NCBI GenBank assembly: GCA_025560025.1
Contig: CP048486.1
Location: 1,678,001-1,742,000, forward strand
Direction of reading: 5' to 3'
DNA from: Agrobacterium tumefaciens
GTDB taxonomy: Bacteria > Pseudomonadota > Alphaproteobacteria > Rhizobiales > Rhizobiaceae
DNA: 64,000 nt
Under the pieces are notes generated by a model, which saw only the letters and a list, made by a program, of their open reading frames with translations, ran no database searches and had not been told where the DNA came from. Below, one piece after another: positions 1 through 8,053 of this stretch (within the stretch, counting starts at the first letter, position 1; each line of letters starts with the position of its first letter). The position numbers and the translations under genes are program-made.

Positions 1-701
1 GGGGCGACTGGGATAGCGGCATAGACCCGAACATGCCCATTGCCGTTTCGCTGGGCAATCAGGCCCATTTCTGCATGCAGGGCAAATATGCTGCCGCGGC
101 CGATCATCCCTGCGATGGATGGATGACGTTCATCGATTGCATCAATCCGCAGTTCAACAAAAGTGGTGCCGGTGTAAACGGGCTGCACATCGGTCAGGGC
201 CGGACGTACACGGGACCAGGCGCCATCTGCGCCGATAACGAGGTCGAAACATTCGGTTCTGCCGTTCTCAAAATGGAGAGAATGTTTGCCATCTGAATGG
301 CTTGTTACCGTCTTCAGCCGGTGATCCCATTGCACGGTTTCATGTGCAATCGAGGAAAGGAGAAGTTCGCGCAGGGCGTGACGATCAATCTCCGGCCTTT
401 GGCCTTCGCCCGGAGCTGGCAGATCTTCCGCAAGAATTGTCGCCGACCGATAATCGAGCACACGGGTCTCTTGATCTTCGTGGCGGGCGATGCGGTTAAA
501 GCAGGGTAGGAGGCCCGTCTTTTCAAGCGCGAGCTGACCCGTATCGGCGTGCAAATCCAATGTGCCACCCTGATCACGTGCCTGTGCCGAGGTGTCCGCT
601 TCAAAAACGACGGTTTTCCAATTGTGCCTTTGAAGGATCGATGCTGCCGTGAGCCCTGCCGGACCTGCGCCGACAATGGCGACGATAGGATGTTGTAACA
701 T
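1..701 (-). CDS. FAD-dependent monooxygenase (PHBH/TetX-like), 3' end outside window
   Basis: This is the amino-terminal ~233 residues of a flavoprotein monooxygenase, read leftward from an ATG at 701 and still open at base 1. The start MLQHPIVAIVGAGPAGL carries the GxGxxG dinucleotide-binding loop that binds FAD. The second FAD motif, VIGADGAWSRVR, lies at about residues 150-160. Family members hydroxylate small aromatics or drugs using NAD(P)H and O2; the substrate cannot be read here. The gene is divergent from a MarR regulator, and two palindromes lie between them, so it is probably repressed by that regulator. The carboxyl half is not visible. Confidence 0.85.
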   Translation of the reverse strand, partial: MLQHPIVAIVGAGPAGLTAASILQRHNWKTVVFEADTSAQARDQGGTLDLHADTGQLALEKTGLLPCFNRIARHEDQETRVLDYRSATILAEDLPAPGEGQRPEIDRHALRELLLSSIAHETVQWDHRLKTVTSHSDGKHSLHFENGRTECFDLVIGADGAWSRVRPALTDVQPVYTGTTFVELRIDAIDERHPSIAGMIGRGSIFALHAEMGLIAQRNGNGHVRVYAAIPVA

Positions 702-723
702 GGGAGACTCTCGCATAATAAAG

Positions 724-735
724 ATAGGTTCCTAT
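724..735. promoter_or_regulatory. MarR-type operator, copy 1
   Basis: ATAGGTTCCTAT is an imperfect 12-bp palindrome in the short gap between the divergent monooxygenase and marR genes. It lies 10 bases before a second, perfect copy. Divergent MarR regulators usually bind such repeats; binding here is inferred from position and symmetry. Confidence 0.6.
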
Positions 736-744
736 GTTATTTAT

Positions 745-756
745 ATAGGTACCTAT
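745..756. promoter_or_regulatory. MarR-type operator, copy 2 (perfect palindrome)
   Basis: ATAGGTACCTAT is a perfect 12-bp palindrome whose centre is 21 bases (two helical turns) from the centre of the copy at 724-735. It ends 4 bases before the first possible marR start, so occupation would block both divergent promoters and give autoregulation. Confidence 0.65.
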
Positions 757-760
757 TTAA

Positions 761-1231
761 ATGCAAGCCCCGGGGATGGCTCAAGCAATGAATGAAGAAG
801 CCGAATGGCGACCACAGGAAATGCCGGCGCTGATTATCGGGCGGATTGCACGGATGCTGGCAAGACTTGACGACGAGGGACTTCGGGAAATCGGCATCAG
901 TGTCGCCCAGCTTCCCGTTCTGGTCGCCCTGAAGAACGGCGAAATGCGAACCCAGAAGGAACTGGCCGTCATTGCGGGGGTGGAGCAACCCAGCATGGCG
1001 CAGCTTCTGGCCAGAATGGAGCGGGATGGGTTGATCCGGCGTAGCCAGGATCCCAACGACAAACGCAGCAGCCTGATATGCCTGGAGCCGGAGGCGTATC
1101 GCAGGCTGGAACCGGGACGCGATGTCCTGCGTGGCACCAATGAACGTGCACTCGCCGGACTTGCGCCCGACGAGGTCCGAACGCTGACGGAGATGCTCCA
1201 TCGAATTCACGCGAACTTGGCAGGTTGCTGA
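761..1231 (+). CDS. MarR family transcriptional regulator
   Basis: This 156-residue protein has the winged helix-turn-helix of MarR regulators at roughly residues 60-110: QKELAVIAGVEQPSMAQLL, then a wing containing DPNDKRSS. Length is normal. The ATG at 761 has no room for a ribosome site because an operator ends at 756. Initiation there would be nearly leaderless; in-frame ATGs at 776 (after GGGG) and 788 are alternatives that remove only non-conserved residues. By context it represses the divergent flavin monooxygenase and itself. The ligand is unknown. Confidence 0.88.
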   Translation: MQAPGMAQAMNEEAEWRPQEMPALIIGRIARMLARLDDEGLREIGISVAQLPVLVALKNGEMRTQKELAVIAGVEQPSMAQLLARMERDGLIRRSQDPNDKRSSLICLEPEAYRRLEPGRDVLRGTNERALAGLAPDEVRTLTEMLHRIHANLAGC

Positions 1232-1291
1232 CGGTGGTTGTTCCGATCAAAGGACGCTGCGCAACCTCCGGCCGATGCCAATAAAACGCGA

Positions 1292-1981
1292 CTAGCTGGC
1301 CGCCTTGGCGCCCCTTACTTTCGGGAGATTGCTCAAGAGGGACTCACAGGCTTTTGTGATGTGGGTGACAAGCAGATCGGTCGCGAGATTAACGTCTCGC
1401 TGCCGGCACGCGGCCAGGATCTGGCGATGTTCCCGGTCATCGACGCCGGTGCCGCCTGATAGTGTCAGCTGAATGCGAAGATACCGTTCGATCCGGTCGT
1501 TCACCGACCGTATTAGATTGAGCAGGAATGGTTTGTTGGCATCCTCGTAAAGGCAGGAGTGAAACTGCCAATTGAGTTCCGCCCATCGCGCCACGTCGGT
1601 CTCGCGTGCGAATTCATTGCAATAATCTTCCGCGCGCTGGAAGGTGTGCTCGGTCATTCTCGGGATCGAGAGTTTCAGGGCGTTGGCTTCCAGCATGGCC
1701 CTCACTTCAAAAATTTCAGCGATCTCTGGTTCGGTAATGCTTGTTACCACCGCGCCACGGTTGCGTTGGAATTCCACAAGGCCTTCTGCTTCCAGGCGCT
1801 TCAAAGCTTCGCGGACCGGGATTTTGCTGACGCCAAAAAGCTTTGCGATGTCATCCTGACGGATCGGTTCGTCTTCGTCGAGGACGCCCGTTATGATCGC
1901 CTCTCGTATGTGTTTTGCGATAATATCCGACGTCGGCGGGGTGTTGCCAAGAGAGGGTAGGTTTTGAGCTTTTAGCGGCAT
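1292..1981 (-). CDS. GntR family (FadR/FCD) regulator of the downstream amino-acid module
   Basis: The 229-residue protein has an amino-terminal GntR winged helix (about 20-85, with RQDDIAKLFGVSKIPVREALKRL) and a carboxyl FCD effector domain. The spaced Asp/His residues usual in metal-binding FCD folds are present (WQFHSCLYED, DREHRQI, THITKAC). It is transcribed away from the amidase gene at 2119. The palindrome at 2070-2083 lies in the shared promoter, and related palindromes lie before the genes at 7046 and 9112. I infer that it represses this module and itself, with an amino-acid-derived inducer. Confidence 0.9.
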   Translation of the reverse strand: MPLKAQNLPSLGNTPPTSDIIAKHIREAIITGVLDEDEPIRQDDIAKLFGVSKIPVREALKRLEAEGLVEFQRNRGAVVTSITEPEIAEIFEVRAMLEANALKLSIPRMTEHTFQRAEDYCNEFARETDVARWAELNWQFHSCLYEDANKPFLLNLIRSVNDRIERYLRIQLTLSGGTGVDDREHRQILAACRQRDVNLATDLLVTHITKACESLLSNLPKVRGAKAAS

Positions 1982-2069
1982 TTTTACTCCATGGTCAGAA
2001 CCCGACGCGCAGCGGCAAGATCAAATAACGTAGCTTATATACGATCGGTACTTGCCTGTCCTGCCTCAT

Positions 2070-2083
2070 TATCGTATACGATA
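2070..2083. promoter_or_regulatory. GntR operator, type 1, site 1
   Basis: TATCGTATACGATA is a perfect 14-bp palindrome between the divergent gntR and amidase genes. A half-site TATACGAT lies at 2038-2045. The same 12-bp core recurs at 6980 and 8995, and with one mismatch at 9057. FCD-type GntR proteins bind palindromes of this size. Confidence 0.75.
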
Positions 2084-2118
2084 TCTTATGAGGAAGAGGC
2101 AAGACGGATTCCCGAGCC

Positions 2119-4296
2119 ATGCGCGAGCAAAAAATCCCGAACTTGATCGGTTACGTTACGCCACTGAGCGCTGCGCCGGGCGGGGCTTTGGAATTCAAGA
2201 TTTCTTCGCGTGGCAATCGAGACGTCAGCGCACGGGCAATTCGCATAATTTGCTGCGATCCCAATCCGCAAGGACCAGGCGTTAAAGTGGCTACGGCAAA
2301 TTTCGGTCTCGCTGCAGAATATACCGCCGTTGAGCAGCCGGCCTATCTCGGTTCCTGTGCGTTCGGTCCCGTTCCCATTTTGGGTGACCGCTCCGCAATC
2401 AAGGTCGATCTGACGGTGATGCCCACCTTGTCATCCGAGGCTGCTCAGACGCTTTTCGCGCTGCAGAATATCGATGCGACCCTGGGATTGGCGATTGTCA
2501 CCCGTGACGACAGATTGTTTCTCCAGCAACTTGATACGAATGCCTGCCATGACACAGGCATCGAGCTCTCGGGAAACTGCTGGTCGCGGATCGAGGTAAT
2601 CCTTGGTTTGGAGGGTTTCTCGGTGACTGTCCGGCAGCATTTGCCGATGAAGCAGGAGAAGACAAAAAGCGCGAACTTCCCGCACCTGACGCGCCGCGTA
2701 CTTGTGGAAATCGATCATATTTGTTTCGCCGCCGTCTGGCGGGGGCATCCTGAACAGACCTTCAACGGCTCCATCGAAAATCCATCCCTGAGTTCAACGC
2801 GTTCGGAACCAGTCCCGGTAGCGACGTGGGAGGTTATCGCCGAGTGGAATTTCGGCGGGGATGCGCGCGATATCTGGATAGAGGACGAAAAGGACCGTGC
2901 GAGACGGTTATACTTGATCAACATGCCGATGCGCGCGGTCAGATCGTCTGCCTGGTCCGGCCGACATCAGGATTGGAAGCAGGTGCCACCGGAATATGCG
3001 GCGATCAGATTTCATTCTGACGATCTTAGTGATTGCGGCTGGGAAACGACTATCCGGATCGATGTGCCAGAGGATATGCGCTCCGGCGTATATGGGCTTG
3101 AGGTCGACAATGGCGTCGGAAAGGACACGATCCCATTCTATGTCATTCCGGGAGAAAGAACGAAACGCCGGCGGATCGTGTTTCTGGCTCCGACATTCAC
3201 CTATATGGCCTATGCCAATTTCGCCCGTGGCAACTTTGCGGGCGAACTTGCCGACAGGGTTGGCGCGTGGAACGCATATCCGCACAATCCAGACGAAGTC
3301 GGTGCTTACGGCTATTCCACCTACAGTCGCCATCCCGACGGCTCGGGCATAAACCTGTCGTCACGGCTGCGCCCGATCCTGACGATGCGCCCGGAATACC
3401 TTATCTATTTCGATCCGATGGGATCAGGAATGCGGCATTTCCCGGCGGATTCACATCTCACCGACTGGCTCGAGACTAAGGGATTCGAGTTTGACGTCAT
3501 CACGGACGAGGATCTTGACCGGGATGGCGTTACCGCCCTGTCGCCTTATGACGTGGTTCTGACGGGAACGCATCCCGAATACCACACCCGACGCACGATG
3601 GAGGCGCTGATCGCCTACCGGGAAGCCGGCGGAAACCTGATGTATCTCGGCGGTAACGGTTTTTATTGGAAGATCGGCCGTAACGACGACATGCCCCATA
3701 TGATCGAGGTGCGCCGCGCCGAAGGGGGCATGCGAGTATGGGCGAGCCAGCCCGGCGAATATTACCATCAGCTCGATGGAGAATATGGCGGCCTCTGGCG
3801 TCGCAACGGAATTCCGCCTCAGACCGTCGCCGGCGTCGGCTTTACGGCCGAAGGGGCATTCGAGGGCTCGTATTATGTCCGCACAGATGCCTCCTATGAA
3901 GAGGAATTGGCATTTCTCTTTGAAGGCATAGCCGCCAATGAACGCATCGGCGATTTCGGATTGTCCGGAGGAGGTGCTGCCGGTTTCGAGATTGATCAGG
4001 CGGCCATCGATCTCGGTACGCCGGAATATGCATCGGTCATTGCCTTCTCTGAAGGTCACGGTCCGTCTTTCCACACGACATTCGAAGAGCTTCTTCTGCC
4101 TGGCGTGTTTGATGGCAAGCCGCGTCCGCATGGCGGCATAAGCGCCAACATCGTCTATGGCAAATCCGAAACGGGCGGAGGTCTCTTTGCTGTCGGGTCA
4201 ATCACCTTTTGCGGGAGCCTGTCGCACAATAATTACGACAACAATGTTTCGCGGCTCCTGGAAAATTGCCTGAGGAGGTTCCTGGGCGATGGTTGA
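2119..4296 (+). CDS. N,N-dimethylformamidase large-subunit-like amidase
   Basis: This 725-residue protein resembles the large (beta) subunit of N,N-dimethylformamidase, an iron-dependent amide hydrolase. Recognisable blocks are YSTYSRHPDGSG near residue 407, RPEYLIYFDPMG near 420-435, GTHPEYHTRRT near 484-494 and YLGGNGFYW near 512-520. In the known enzyme the metal is held by tyrosine and glutamate side chains; the PEY and GGNGFYW segments are the likely pocket here, from memory. No gene for the small subunit is adjacent. It opens an operon with amino-acid enzymes, so the natural substrate is more likely an N-substituted amide of an amino acid than dimethylformamide. The start at 2119 follows GAGCC and is the only plausible ATG near the conserved body. 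Confidence 0.75.
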   Translation: MREQKIPNLIGYVTPLSAAPGGALEFKISSRGNRDVSARAIRIICCDPNPQGPGVKVATANFGLAAEYTAVEQPAYLGSCAFGPVPILGDRSAIKVDLTVMPTLSSEAAQTLFALQNIDATLGLAIVTRDDRLFLQQLDTNACHDTGIELSGNCWSRIEVILGLEGFSVTVRQHLPMKQEKTKSANFPHLTRRVLVEIDHICFAAVWRGHPEQTFNGSIENPSLSSTRSEPVPVATWEVIAEWNFGGDARDIWIEDEKDRARRLYLINMPMRAVRSSAWSGRHQDWKQVPPEYAAIRFHSDDLSDCGWETTIRIDVPEDMRSGVYGLEVDNGVGKDTIPFYVIPGERTKRRRIVFLAPTFTYMAYANFARGNFAGELADRVGAWNAYPHNPDEVGAYGYSTYSRHPDGSGINLSSRLRPILTMRPEYLIYFDPMGSGMRHFPADSHLTDWLETKGFEFDVITDEDLDRDGVTALSPYDVVLTGTHPEYHTRRTMEALIAYREAGGNLMYLGGNGFYWKIGRNDDMPHMIEVRRAEGGMRVWASQPGEYYHQLDGEYGGLWRRNGIPPQTVAGVGFTAEGAFEGSYYVRTDASYEEELAFLFEGIAANERIGDFGLSGGGAAGFEIDQAAIDLGTPEYASVIAFSEGHGPSFHTTFEELLLPGVFDGKPRPHGGISANIVYGKSETGGGLFAVGSITFCGSLSHNNYDNNVSRLLENCLRRFLGDG

Positions 4297-5323
4297 AAAG
4301 AGCGATGCGCGGGACGAGCTTATCGGTTTTCGTGAACTGAAAACGCTTCTTGAGACGATTTTCGTCAACGCCGGCACCGCCGGGGACACAGCCGGGATTC
4401 TTGCGGAAAACTGTGCGGGATGCGAGAGGGACGGTGCCCTCAGTCACGGTATTTTCCGCATGCCCGGCTATGTCGGCTCCCTCAGGTCAGGTTGGGTGGA
4501 TGGGCTGGCGGTGCCTGATGTCACGGATCTTGGGCCGTCCTTCATTCGGGTCGACGCGCGTAACGGTTTTGCACAGCGGGCGCTTTCTGCCGCGCATCCA
4601 CTTATCAAAGCTGCTGTCGAGAAAACGGGCGTCGCCATTGTCGCGATCCGCAACTCCCATCATTTCAGCGCATTGTGGCCGGACATCGAACCTTTCGCGC
4701 TTTCCGGCCATATGGCGATAACCGCGGTAAACGGACTTGCGAACGTTGTTCCCCATGGCGGCCGACAGGCGGTTTACGGGACCAATCCTATCGCCTTCGC
4801 CGTGCCGGTGGAGAATGCCGCGCCATTGATCGTCGACCAGGCCACCAGCGTGATGGCGAATGGCGAGGTGCGCCTGCACGCACTCGCCGGCAAATCAGTT
4901 CCTGATGGAACCGGCGTCGACCGCGACGGCAATCCCACCATGGATCCGCACATGATCCTGTCCGGCGGAGCGTTGAACACCTTCGGCGGCTACAAAGGCT
5001 CCTCAATTGCCCTGTTCGTCGAAATTCTCGCTGGCGCCATTACCGGTGGGCAATTCTCCTTTGAAAACGACTTTGCCGGTTTCGCTGGCGCGGAAACCCC
5101 GAAGGCGGGGCAGTTCCTCATGGTGATCGATCCGAATTGGGGCGGGCCTACAGGCTTCGCGTCTCGTCTGCAGCATCTATGTGGTCGGTTGACCGCTGCC
5201 GGACAGGATCGACTGCCGGGCGCACGACGATTTGCAAACCGCGCGGCAGCGGAGAAATGGGGCATCCCCATATCGCCGGGCGCGCTGAGCCGGCTTCGAA
5301 CGCTGGCGGGCGAAAAAACGTAA
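4289..5323 (+). CDS. Malate/L-lactate dehydrogenase-family (LDH2) NAD(P)-dependent reductase
   Basis: This 344-residue protein belongs to the type-2 malate/lactate dehydrogenase family, which also includes Delta1-piperideine/pyrroline-2-carboxylate reductase, sulfolactate and ureidoglycolate dehydrogenases. The family block VAIRNSHHFSALW (about 115-128) contains the conserved histidine. VPHGGRQAVYGTNPIAFAVP (about 152-172) and GGYKGSSIALFVEILAGA (about 230-250) are nucleotide and substrate segments. It overlaps the amidase gene by 8 bases, so the two are translationally coupled. With the cyclic-imine enzymes downstream, a Delta1-pyrroline-2-carboxylate reductase role is attractive but not proven; a 2-hydroxyacid dehydrogenase is the alternative. 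Confidence 0.8.
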   Translation: MVEKSDARDELIGFRELKTLLETIFVNAGTAGDTAGILAENCAGCERDGALSHGIFRMPGYVGSLRSGWVDGLAVPDVTDLGPSFIRVDARNGFAQRALSAAHPLIKAAVEKTGVAIVAIRNSHHFSALWPDIEPFALSGHMAITAVNGLANVVPHGGRQAVYGTNPIAFAVPVENAAPLIVDQATSVMANGEVRLHALAGKSVPDGTGVDRDGNPTMDPHMILSGGALNTFGGYKGSSIALFVEILAGAITGGQFSFENDFAGFAGAETPKAGQFLMVIDPNWGGPTGFASRLQHLCGRLTAAGQDRLPGARRFANRAAAEKWGIPISPGALSRLRTLAGEKT

Positions 5324-5358
5324 AACCCGACAAACAGACTTGAACAGGAGGCCTCGAC

Positions 5359-5787
5359 ATGGCGCCCGACAAAAACAGACTTGAGTTTCGACGAGACCTC
5401 ACTCCCGAGCAGGTCGACCAGCTGGTGGAACTGTTTCAGCAGGAGTGGTGGACCAAGGGGCGCGAAAAAGCCGATGTCGAAAGGCTGATGGCGAATGCGG
5501 GTCCCATCTTCGCCTTCATCGATCCCCTGAACGGCGAACTGGTCGCCTTCGCACGCGCCATGACGGACGGCGTCTACAAGGCGATGATCTTTGACATCAT
5601 CGTCAAGGAGACGTGGCGAAACACCGGGCTCGGTCGACTGCTGATGGATAAGGTCCTGACTGACCCCGTGCTCGTGCGGGTCAAACATCGCGAACTCTAT
5701 TGCCTGGAGGAGATGCTGCCCTTCTACGAGAAATGGGGCTTCACCGCCAATTTGCCCGGACTTTTCTTCATGCGCCAATCGTCCTGA
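5359..5787 (+). CDS. GNAT family N-acetyltransferase
   Basis: This 142-residue GNAT-fold protein has the acetyl-CoA pyrophosphate loop RNTGLGRLL at about residues 85-93, followed by a carboxyl YEKWGF motif typical of the family. The ribosome site AGGAGG lies 8 bases before the ATG. It sits in the amidase/oxidase operon, 36 bases after the LDH2 gene and 6 bases before the oxidase. It probably acetylates an amine or amino acid handled by this pathway; the acceptor is unknown. Confidence 0.82.
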   Translation: MAPDKNRLEFRRDLTPEQVDQLVELFQQEWWTKGREKADVERLMANAGPIFAFIDPLNGELVAFARAMTDGVYKAMIFDIIVKETWRNTGLGRLLMDKVLTDPVLVRVKHRELYCLEEMLPFYEKWGFTANLPGLFFMRQSS

Positions 5788-5793
5788 GCGCCC

Positions 5794-6945
5794 ATGACCA
5801 GTTCTCAAACCATTCTCGATGTCGATTACGCCGTGATTGGTCTTGGCGTCATGGGTGCTTCAGCACTTTACTCCCTGTCTCAGACGGGTGGGAAAGTCGT
5901 TGGTATCGATGCCTATAGTCCCCCGCATCCCCATGGGGCCAGTCACGGCGGCTACAAGGTCACTAGAGAAGCTGTTGCCGAAGGCTCCGCCTATCTTCAC
6001 TTCGTCCAGCGTTCGAATGCGCTCCTGCGCGCGTTCGAGCGTCGGTTTGACATTAGCCTTATGCAGAACACGGGGACGCTGATCATTGGATCTGGCGCGG
6101 CGGGCAGTTCCGGCAGTTTTCTGCAGGATACCGTTAAGATCGCCGAGGAGAATGGCATTGTCCATCAAGTCCTGTCTTCCGGGGACTTGATGTTGCGTTA
6201 TCCTCAGCTCATCGGCCTGACGGACATGGACGTGGGTTATTTCGAACCCGCTGCCGGCTTCATTCGCCCAGAACCATTGTTGAACCTGCAGATCGCCCTT
6301 GCCAAACAGGCTGGCGCTGAGGTTTTGCCGAATACCGTCGTCAAACGGATCGTGCCAATCACGGGCGGTGTGGAAATAGAGGCCGAGGGCGTGGTGATCC
6401 GAGCCCGGCAGGCGGTTGTCGCCATGGGCCGCTGGATGGGCGGGGTTCTTGGCCGGCAGTTTGCCACTTTATTGTCCGTCAGCCAGCAAAGGACATTTAC
6501 ATTCAAAGCGCGTGATGCGGCTGCCTATCAGCCAGGCAGGTTCCCGACCCTGATGTGGTTTCGCGAAGGTGTTGATAACGCCTGTGCGACGGTCTTTCCG
6601 CTCGAAGGGGCGGCTGATGGGGTCAAGTTTTTTGTAGCAGATACCGAGACCGCTCCGCCTGCCGGCATGTCTGGCGATCAATTCTTCCGGCACCACGTCG
6701 AGCCGTTCTTCGGAGGTATTTCCTCGGAACTAAAGGCTTCGGAAACATGCTTCTACACATCAACGCCGGATCACGGGTTCTTGCTCGATTGGCATCCGGA
6801 TATTCCGGGGCTATTCCTGGTGTCGGCATGTTCGGGGCATGGTTTCAAGCATGCTTTAGGAGTGGGCGAAGCTGTTGCCGCGCAGCTCATGGGGCATTCC
6901 TCACCCGATCTCTCTGCCTTCAGCCTCGCGCGATTTTCCGCTTAA
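5794..6945 (+). CDS. FAD-dependent amino-acid oxidase, monomeric sarcosine oxidase/N-methyltryptophan oxidase type
   Basis: This 383-residue flavoenzyme has a GLGVMGASALY FAD loop near residues 15-25 and the carboxyl block SGHGFKHALGVGE near 350-362. The segment ETCFYTSTPDHGF (about 315-327) aligns with the place where monomeric sarcosine oxidase attaches FAD to cysteine, so covalent flavin is likely. The family oxidises secondary or N-methyl amino acids to imines with release of H2O2. In this operon it could demethylate, or oxidise a cyclic amine such as a proline analogue. It closes the first transcription unit, just before an operator at 6980. Confidence 0.87.
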   Translation: MTSSQTILDVDYAVIGLGVMGASALYSLSQTGGKVVGIDAYSPPHPHGASHGGYKVTREAVAEGSAYLHFVQRSNALLRAFERRFDISLMQNTGTLIIGSGAAGSSGSFLQDTVKIAEENGIVHQVLSSGDLMLRYPQLIGLTDMDVGYFEPAAGFIRPEPLLNLQIALAKQAGAEVLPNTVVKRIVPITGGVEIEAEGVVIRARQAVVAMGRWMGGVLGRQFATLLSVSQQRTFTFKARDAAAYQPGRFPTLMWFREGVDNACATVFPLEGAADGVKFFVADTETAPPAGMSGDQFFRHHVEPFFGGISSELKASETCFYTSTPDHGFLLDWHPDIPGLFLVSACSGHGFKHALGVGEAVAAQLMGHSSPDLSAFSLARFSA

Positions 6946-6979
6946 CCTGCCGAGGAATCTATCTTGACAGTTAAAGTAG

Positions 6980-6991
6980 ATCGTATACGAT
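6980..6991. promoter_or_regulatory. GntR operator, type 1, site 2
   Basis: ATCGTATACGAT is a perfect palindrome identical to the core at 2070-2083. It stands in the 100-base gap before the dehydratase gene, immediately after TTGACAGTTAAAG, where a -35 box would be. This suggests a separate regulated promoter for the 7046-8970 gene pair. Confidence 0.7.
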
Positions 6992-7045
6992 ATCGTAAAT
7001 ACTAAAAATCTGATGGCGAGATAGTCGTCAACGAAAGGGAGAAGC

Positions 7046-8053
7046 ATGAAATACGATCGGTTCCTAACGACAGTCGAGCTGCATACTTGCGGCGAAACCT
7101 TTCGTCTGGTCACGCAGGGTCTGCCGAAGATTCCCGGAGAGACGATTGTCGAGCGCATCACCTGGCTCCAGGAAAATGCGGATCACTATCGCCGTGCCGT
7201 GCTGCTGGAACCCCGCGGTCATAAGGATCTCTACGGGGGATATCTGACGGAACCGGTAAGCCCGGAAGCGGACTTCGGCGTGATCTTCCTTAACAACATG
7301 GGTTATAGCCCCCATTGCGGCCACGGCGTTATTGCTCTTGCGACCGCAGCCGTGGAGCTTGGCTGGATCGAGCGACAGGTGCCGGAAACGAAGGTGGGCA
7401 TCGATGCTCCCTGCGGGTTTATCGAGGCCTATGTTCAGTGGGACGGCGAGCATACGGGTGCGGTGCGTTTCGTGAATGTGCCGTCCTTCATTTTCAGCCG
7501 CGACGTCACCGTTCATACGCCGACTTTCGGCGAGGTGACCGGTGACGTGGCTTATGGCGGCGCAACCTATTTTTATGTTGATGGCCGTAAGCACGGCGTT
7601 GAAATCCGCGAATACGATGCGCAGCGCGTCATGCAGCTCGGCTACGAGATCAAGGCCGCCGTCAATGCCAAGATGCCGTTCGTGCATCCGGAGATTCCGG
7701 AGTTCAACAACGTCTATGGCGTTATGGTCTATGGCGATCCCCGCCACGAAGGCTCTAGCCAGGCCAATTGCTGCGTCTATGCCGATCGCGCCGTTGATCG
7801 TTCGCCGACTGGCTCGGGAACCGCCGGTCGCGTTGCGCAGCTCTATCTTCGGGGCGAAATGACCGCCGAGGATACGCTGATCAATGAATCGATCATCGGT
7901 ACGATCTTCAAGGGGCGGGTACTCTCCAAGGCAAAGGTTGGAAGTTTCGATGCGGTCATCCCGGAAGTGGAAGGCACCGCATCCATTTGCGGCTTCGCCA
8001 ATTGGGTGATCGATGAAGCCGATCCGCTCAAGTACGGTTTTCTGGTGGCATGA
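7046..8053 (+). CDS. Trans-3-hydroxy-L-proline dehydratase (proline racemase superfamily)
   Basis: This 335-residue proline-racemase-fold enzyme keeps the first catalytic cysteine in SPHCGHGVIA (about residue 90). At the second catalytic position it has threonine (DRSPTGSGTAG, about 251-261). The Cys/Thr pair is the established signature of trans-3-hydroxy-L-proline dehydratase, which forms Delta1-pyrroline-2-carboxylate; racemases and 4-hydroxyproline epimerases have cysteine or serine pairs. The next gene encodes an ornithine-cyclodeaminase-like reductase that fits reduction of this imine to L-proline, and the two overlap by 4 bases. AAAGGGAGAAG precedes the ATG. Confidence 0.88.
   Translation: MKYDRFLTTVELHTCGETFRLVTQGLPKIPGETIVERITWLQENADHYRRAVLLEPRGHKDLYGGYLTEPVSPEADFGVIFLNNMGYSPHCGHGVIALATAAVELGWIERQVPETKVGIDAPCGFIEAYVQWDGEHTGAVRFVNVPSFIFSRDVTVHTPTFGEVTGDVAYGGATYFYVDGRKHGVEIREYDAQRVMQLGYEIKAAVNAKMPFVHPEIPEFNNVYGVMVYGDPRHEGSSQANCCVYADRAVDRSPTGSGTAGRVAQLYLRGEMTAEDTLINESIIGTIFKGRVLSKAKVGSFDAVIPEVEGTASICGFANWVIDEADPLKYGFLVA

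Noticed and set aside
7046..8053. Proline racemase or 4-hydroxyproline epimerase
   Set aside because: The second catalytic position is threonine (SPTGSG), which fits the dehydratase and not the two-base racemases and epimerases.
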